Position numbers and translations under genes: made by a program. A model generated the notes under the pieces. That model saw only the letters and a program-made list of their open reading frames with translations, did no database searches and had not been told where the DNA came from. DNA of 64,000 bases from Colius striatus (Eukaryota > Chordata > Aves > Coliiformes > Coliidae), in contig NC_084768.1 of assembly GCF_028858725.1 (NCBI RefSeq), forward strand, positions 30,100,664 to 30,164,663. The letters are read 5' to 3'. Positions 58,201 to 64,000 of the stretch are shown one piece after another. Each line of letters begins with the position of its first letter. Position 1 is the stretch's first letter.

Positions 58201-61200
58201 TTGGAGGCAGCAGTGTTGATCTTCTGTTTCTTTTTCAGAAAAAAGGCTTAGAGAAGATGTGAGGTAGAACTGAGAAACACAGCTTTTCTTCAGCCAGCTG
58301 CTGTGTATGAAGGGCAGCATCTGCTTCTGCCTTTTTTATTCCATGTCTTGCTTGTCTGGCCAGAGAGGACAAAGTGGTCTCTTATTTGAAATAAGCCTAT
58401 GCTAAGTTCTTGAGCAGATTGCTGCACTGTGTATTTTGGAGTCGTTCCTCTAGTAAATGCATACCACTGGTACACCTCTTACAGGGTGTCCCCTCTCCTG
58501 TGTGATATAGGTGAGAGAACCACACAGCAGAGGTAGCTGAAAAGCTGCTGTATGTTGGCTGTGTCTGCGGTGTAGCAGGAGAGGGATCTCGCTGAAGAAT
58601 GCGTTTCCCTGGTGAAAACAACTGCTGCTTGTGGCCTTAGTTTGCTGGCAGGATTTTTGCAATCCATGCCAAAAGTCTTATGAGAAGCTGAAGCTGGTTG
58701 CTGAAACGTAGTTGTCACAAATGGAGTTAATTGCCCGCAGACAGAAGAGCAAGTATGCTCAATAAAAACGAGGTAACGTGGCACAGCACAGGCAACTTGC
58801 TTGTGTGCAATGCAAGTGACAGAGAGCAAAGCCAAGATTGTAAATGCACAGTAAGAAATTTGTGTAAGGGTATCTGAATTGCTGATCTCAGGTTCTGAGA
58901 GGTGCATAAATGTTAGACCTCTCTAACATCTCATGACTCTCTGCCTTGCCTGGCGTTTGACTGAGGGAGGGAGTTCCACCAGTGCAGCAGTGCTGCTTGC
59001 TGTGCCTTTTTGTTGTGTTACACCTTGGTTAACAAAGTTTGATACTTCAAAGATTAGATGTTGAGATTCAGTTTACAGCATTGCATTCAGTTGTAGCATG
59101 AGAATACATCAGTGCACCACCTGTCAGGGTGAGGGAGTTTGGTAGTTGCTGTTGCTGTGGTAGCACTTTTTGAGGCAGGTAAGACTTGACTGTCTTGATT
59201 CACAATAACAAGCAGCTGACTCCACTAGTCTTACTTTGTTCAGATGTTCATCAGAGCAAAGGAAACCCGTTCAAATTTTTGCTTGCTGTTTGCTCAGTCT
59301 ACACACTGAGATTTTTTTTTGACATCTTTACTTCAAGAGTTGATGCTGTAAATGGTGCTTTTTGCTCTATTGAAACTCTTCTGTTATTTTTGGTACTCTC
59401 AGCCTACATCCACTTGACATGGTGGCAGCTTCATTAGGGTTTTTATGTTCACTACAAGCCTGAATGTATCTTTTTATTGGATTCTTCACACAATAAAGAT
59501 ATTATCCTAAACTTGATTCCTAAAGACACCTGCTTGAGAGGTAATGAACAACAGAGAACTTTGTCCCATAAGTTCCACTCCCTGCATTCCTGAGCCTGGG
59601 TGTCAGTCTGGTCTGTTCATCTAGAGCAGTTCTTTAATTGACTTGTGGGGGGTTTTTTTGTTAGGTTTTATTTAAACATTCATTTCTGGCATCTGAATAG
59701 CTAATACCATTAACAAGTTTGTCTTCACAAATCTGCAGCTGAGAACTGAGGCTTAACAAAGTGAAGTAACATACGTAGAGTCACTGAAGAGATTCAGAAC
59801 AGTGCTGGAAACTGGACATATGTCTCACATCTCTCATGGTTTTGTGCAGATCTCTGTTTCCAAATCTCTGACAGTGGTACTTTCCCTCAATTTGTTCAGT
59901 CCCACTGTATTTTGTTGAAATTTTAAAGTGTTGCTGTATGTTGGTGTCTGTTGTCAAGAATCATTGTCAGTAATTACTTTGAAACTTCAGGAGAGTATTT
60001 TTATAGATTAAATAGCAAGGTCAACTCTCTCCAGGTCTGTTATAGGTAGGTACCACCTCATCTAATTTACATAAGTAAAAGCAGACTGTGAGCAATTTAG
60101 GGTGGATTCTGTGCTTTCCTTTGTCTCTGGAGAACATATGTTTTCATCTCCTGCTTTTGTTGGAGCCATGTTGCTATTGTTCTAATTAATTCTTTGCATC
60201 AAGAATATTCTTGACCTGTCAGGGAGTGCTTGAAATAAAGAAAACCCAGCACAAACTAGTTAGCATAAGTGTAAAAAATATTCTTGTATGAAATGTACTT
60301 TCCTTCATGAAGCCTCATTTTCCTGTTATGATTTTGCTGTCTTGAGATATCTTTTCTACTTCATCAGTCACTTAGACTCTTACTGGTCACTTACATCCAT
60401 TACAGGCATGGGAGGCAGAAGCCTTTGTATGCTTTGCTGAGGAGCCTGTAGAGTTTGTAAAGGGGAAGAAATGATTTGCTTTCTTAAGGGTTAGACTCTC
60501 TAAATGATAAATTTTCATTAGGGACAAGTGAACAAACATTTTGGGTGCAAAGATGGCTTAATCTAGCCCTGAACATGAACAACTGAGTAACTCTTCCACA
60601 GACGATGAGAAAACACTGAACTTGCTCTGTATTTGTCTTTGATTTTCTTCACACGTGGTGTTTCAGGTTTAAGGGAGTTTTAAGTGAGATCAGTGTTTGC
60701 TATTTTCAGTAAAACAGTATATCCAGCGTGCTGTTGTAAACTAAGGATGACATTGCAGGTGTGAGAGAGCAGGTGCTGAAGTGTGATTTGGTAACTTCCG
60801 TGTTCCTGTTTTTATTTATTTGTACTTAGCATGCAAAGCTTGCAGACTGCCTGGAGCAGTGCAGAAGGGAGTTTCTATAAGAAGTGTGGGTTTCCTTTTT
60901 TTTAAATCATATGTGATTACTTTCTCCTCAATAACTCTCTCTAGTCCTTGTTTCTGGTTTTCATTGGTAAGCAGGACTGGCTGGCATTCAGAAGAGTTCA
61001 GTCTGTCAAGACTTACTAATTTCCCTATTACTCAGTTTCAGTGGTGATATCTGATATGCATTCTAGCAAGAGAAAAGATGCTGCAGTTTTGTTTGATAGG
61101 AAGCTCTTCTTTCACTGATGATTTTTGTTTTCATAAGGATGGGCAATAGGCTGCCTCTTTAAAAGTTCACTTTTTTAAATGTCTCTGGAAAGATTGTGTA

Positions 61201-62199
61201 ATTAAATCCCATAGCTCACTTAGGGAGAGTTTTCCTCAGTAGTTGGTATTAGTGGACTCACTTTTTTCAAGTTATAGGGTAAAGTCTTCTAGTTTATTGG
61301 GGCTTTTTGGCAGCGGTGTTCCCTCCAACATGTTGTTCTGTGACTTCTTCAGTCCGGATTTATAGCTTCATTTATTTGACTTCTGCCATTCTTAAAGGCC
61401 TTCTCTTGCTGTTTAGTAGACATCCCGTGGATGATTCACAGGACCAGTATGCAAAATATATGTGCCATGTTATAGCATAGTAACAGTGTTAAGTCTTTAG
61501 TTGGTAACAAGTCATGATTATGGGGATTAGTAAGGATTGTAATAGGACCCAGGAGCCCAAGAGTAAATTACAATATCTCAGAACATACTAGTTGAAATGG
61601 AGTGATGGTGACCAGCCATGCTGATGGAGGAAGGAAAGGTAAACACAAGACTAGAATGTATTGGGTAAAGTATGTGTTATGGTAGAGAGGAGAAATTAAT
61701 GCAATTGCTTAAGGCAATGGGAAGATTTTTTTTTGCCTGGGATACTGTACAGGTATGGAACTCAAATACATCAAATGTGGAACAAACACTAGAAAAGGGG
61801 ATAAGATGTTCAGAGAGAATATAATTGGGTTTACATTTGCTATGAGAAAACATAGACTGGGAAGTATAGAAAGGTTTTAATCAGAGCAGAATAGGACTGT
61901 GAAACAGTCTTCCAGAAGGAGTAATCAAGACCAAAATCCCCTAACTTTATATTAGAGTGAGAACCTGGTGTTTTGTGGTTTGTTTGCGTTTGTTAGTTTG
62001 TTTTAAATAAACTACCTGGAATGGCAGGAGGCTAATCTCTGACTCAGGAAACTTCTTTGAGAACTGTGTTTCTGTGACCTTCTGCTTGTACCATCCATCA
62101 AACTGCCGCAGACCTTTCTGTGAGTTGTAGATTATTGTTGATTCTGGGAGGAGGGAAGAAAAAATAAGGCAAGGGGGTGTCAGTGTACCTTACAAATGA

Positions 62200-62660
62200 A
62201 TTCCTCTGAAATTTAGGCATCTCTAATATTTGACCACTTTGTTGTCTGTGCCAAATTTCACCAGACCCAGGCAGCTGCTGTCTGGCGCCACATCCCGAGC
62301 TGGGGCCTCTCCAGGCAGCAGGTTGGGAAACCTGGTTAAATCATGAATCTGTGTTCCAGGCTGAGCAGGAGGTGGATTGGGTGTGCCTGGATCGAGCATT
62401 TGTCTTCACGGAGTCTATATTATTTTCATCTTCTGTTAAGCATTTCTCTCCCTTGTGTCACTCAACTATACTCCAGACAGTGATTAAATTGTGGTGTTCC
62501 AGCAGAATAACGGCAATGGAACAATTTCACATTTTCCTTCCTTGATGAGCCTTTAGTTGTGCTAATGGAAGCCCTGACTAATATGGTGTGAATTAATCAG
62601 CATGTCTTCTGCTGCTATCACTGGTGAGTGCTTGTGTGTGAAATGTTTCGTGTCAGGTGG
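62200..62660. promoter_or_regulatory. Candidate conserved noncoding element in EIF2B3 intron 2
   Basis: A non-repetitive block with dense homeodomain and SOX-like cores (GTGAATTAATCAGCATG near 62587-62603, GTGATTAAATTGTGG near 62480-62494, GAACAATTTCACATTTTCC near 62519-62537, AGTTGTGCTAATGG). There is no coding frame of note. The call rests on texture alone. Confidence 0.25.
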
Positions 62661-63639
62661 CCCACCTGGTTTTCTTAGTTTCAAAAAGCAAAGCGAAACA
62701 AACCCTGAAAAAGCTACCAAAAAGAAGCAGAAAAAACAACTTTCTTGGAACAAATAAACAAAGATTGAAACCCCAGATCTCTCTTGGTATGTGCATCTTT
62801 GGGAGCCATGTTGTGGAAAGTGTGATGTCACGGTGGTGGTCTGTATGCTGCTGAGGGTCACTGATCCGTGGAGTCTTGGACAGCACGGCTAAGCGCTTCA
62901 CTTCCTCTGCTGAAAAATCTCCTTTCTAAACACATGATGTAAGTAAGCTTGCTGTAATGGCTGGAAGGTGGAATCTGAATCCTTTTTAGTACAGCTGAGC
63001 AGAGTTTGGTGAGCATGGAAAGAAAAACTTCATTCCCTGTAATGTATAGTTATGTATTTTTTGTACTGTCAGTGGAAATTAAAGAAAACAAAAGAAATTC
63101 ATTTGTAAGAGACAAGGTCTCTCTATATACATGAGCAAGACTTCACTAAATATTCCTTTCACCTATTTTGAAATAGTAAAAATAATTGAATTGGTTCTTT
63201 TTCTCCAGCAGATCTGTTTGAATTGCAAATACGAGTTGCTGTGCTGCTGACTTTTCTGATGTGCCTTTCAGATTGTTGTTAGTGCTGTGTGGGAAAAGCA
63301 GATGTATTAGAGGTGTGTAGTATCTTGGTTCCATCGCTACCTCTGATTGAAAGCTGCCACCACCGAGGCACCAGACAAAATTTATTAGGGATTACATATC
63401 CAAGTCCCATTCCCAAAGCACAGCTGATTGTCTTAGTAGAGAGCAGCTATCTTGGCAGGTGCTCGGTCTGGTGATGTTGCTGGGGGGAATGATATAGTGC
63501 TGCCTGACTGTGTACTTGATGAATGTGTTCAGGACTTTGCTCTGATCTTTATTTTTGCTGGCAAGGTCAGAGTTAGAGAATTCAACAGTTGTTGGTTGTT
63601 GGGTTTGTTTTTTTTTCTTTTGGGTTGGTTTGGGTTTTT

Positions 63640-63950
63640 TTTTTTAAGTTACTCAGTGTTAGAAGAATGTAGCTAATTAAATTAATTATTTTGCTGCCAG
63701 GGTTTACTATGGATCAGTGCTAAAACACCAGCAGTTTGAACAAGGCAATTAGCTCTGAAGCTTAGGATTAGGAATGGTTATTAGCACATTTACTCTTCTG
63801 CCACAGAGGATGCTTTCCATTATCCACACAGGCAAAACCTTAGGTGTTTTGCAAGACAAATCATTGACAGATCTGAGATGCCCGACAGTTTTAATTGTTG
63901 CATCTCCCACTGCATGTCCTTACCCTTTCCATGCTGCTGGCAGCTTGAGG
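63640..63950. promoter_or_regulatory. Candidate conserved noncoding element near the right edge
   Basis: An AT-rich, non-repetitive block with GCTAATTAAATTAATTATTT near 63672, CAATTAGCTC near 63747 and TTTTAATTGTTGC near 63890. The clustered TAAT cores resemble homeobox-bound enhancers. The basis is motif density only. Confidence 0.25.
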
Positions 63951-64000
63951 CTTGTGCTCGTGATGTTTACTAGGACCCCTTGTTTGCATGTAGAAGTTGT

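Larger units (their letters stand above)
56003..64000 (+). other. EIF2B3: EIF2B3 intron 2 (continues past the window)
   Basis: 8 kb, AT-rich, with no coding exon found. It contains one antisense CR1 fragment (57267-58200) and two AT-rich blocks that could be conserved noncoding elements (about 62200-62660 and 63640-63950), and a T-rich stretch near 63600-63645. No tRNA or other structured RNA was recognised. Confidence 0.7.

Noticed and set aside
56003-64000. EIF2B3 exon 3 inside the window
   Set aside because: No frame with the expected DVLVLSCDLI-like sequence after an acceptor was found up to 64000.

Overview
The window is vertebrate nuclear DNA, almost certainly from a bird. The genes are split into short exons with GT-AG introns, promoters are CpG-rich, and the only recognisable interspersed repeats are CR1 LINE fragments. 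The gene order ZSWIM5 - UROD - HECTD3 - EIF2B3 matches the block known from human chromosome 1p34. I cannot name the species from sequence alone, and a crocodilian or turtle is not formally excluded.

Layout. Positions 1-24505 hold the last twelve coding exons of ZSWIM5 (+ strand) and its 3'UTR; the N-terminal exons lie left of the window. Positions 25365-29193 hold the whole of UROD (- strand, ten coding exons, 370 aa), tail to tail with ZSWIM5. A 52-bp minisatellite of about twelve units fills part of UROD intron 1. UROD and HECTD3 are head to head across a CpG-rich promoter of about 340 bp (29194-29530) with four copies of a YY1-type motif. HECTD3 (+) spans 29531-39939 in 21 coding exons (847 aa). 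After about 4 kb of intergenic DNA a second, complete 21-exon HECTD3-like gene (+, 44366-52468, 846 aa) follows, with its own CpG-rich promoter. EIF2B3 (+) begins at 53249; only its first two coding exons are in the window, and the rest, to 64000, is intron 2 with one antisense CR1.

The main observation is the tandem HECTD3 pair. All exon phases and 18 of 21 exon lengths are shared, both frames are open, and both keep the HECT active-site cysteine exactly 38 residues from the C-terminus. The copies differ strongly in most exons (25/54 residues shared in exon 2, 39/61 in exon 10). Exon 1 and the 3' part of exon 16 are nearly identical at the DNA level, and this identity runs into adjacent intron. 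That mosaic is what gene conversion between old tandem paralogs would leave.

Second-tier observations: an in-frame upstream extension of UROD that starts at ATGs inside the YY1 motifs, a CpG-rich block inside the ZSWIM5 3'UTR, a direct repeat flanking a ZSWIM5 exon, and several AT-rich, homeobox/POU-motif-rich intron blocks that look like candidate conserved noncoding elements. ZSWIM5, UROD, HECTD3 and EIF2B3 are not a pathway: they serve E3-ligase substrate recruitment, heme synthesis, ubiquitination and translation-factor nucleotide exchange, and share only old synteny.
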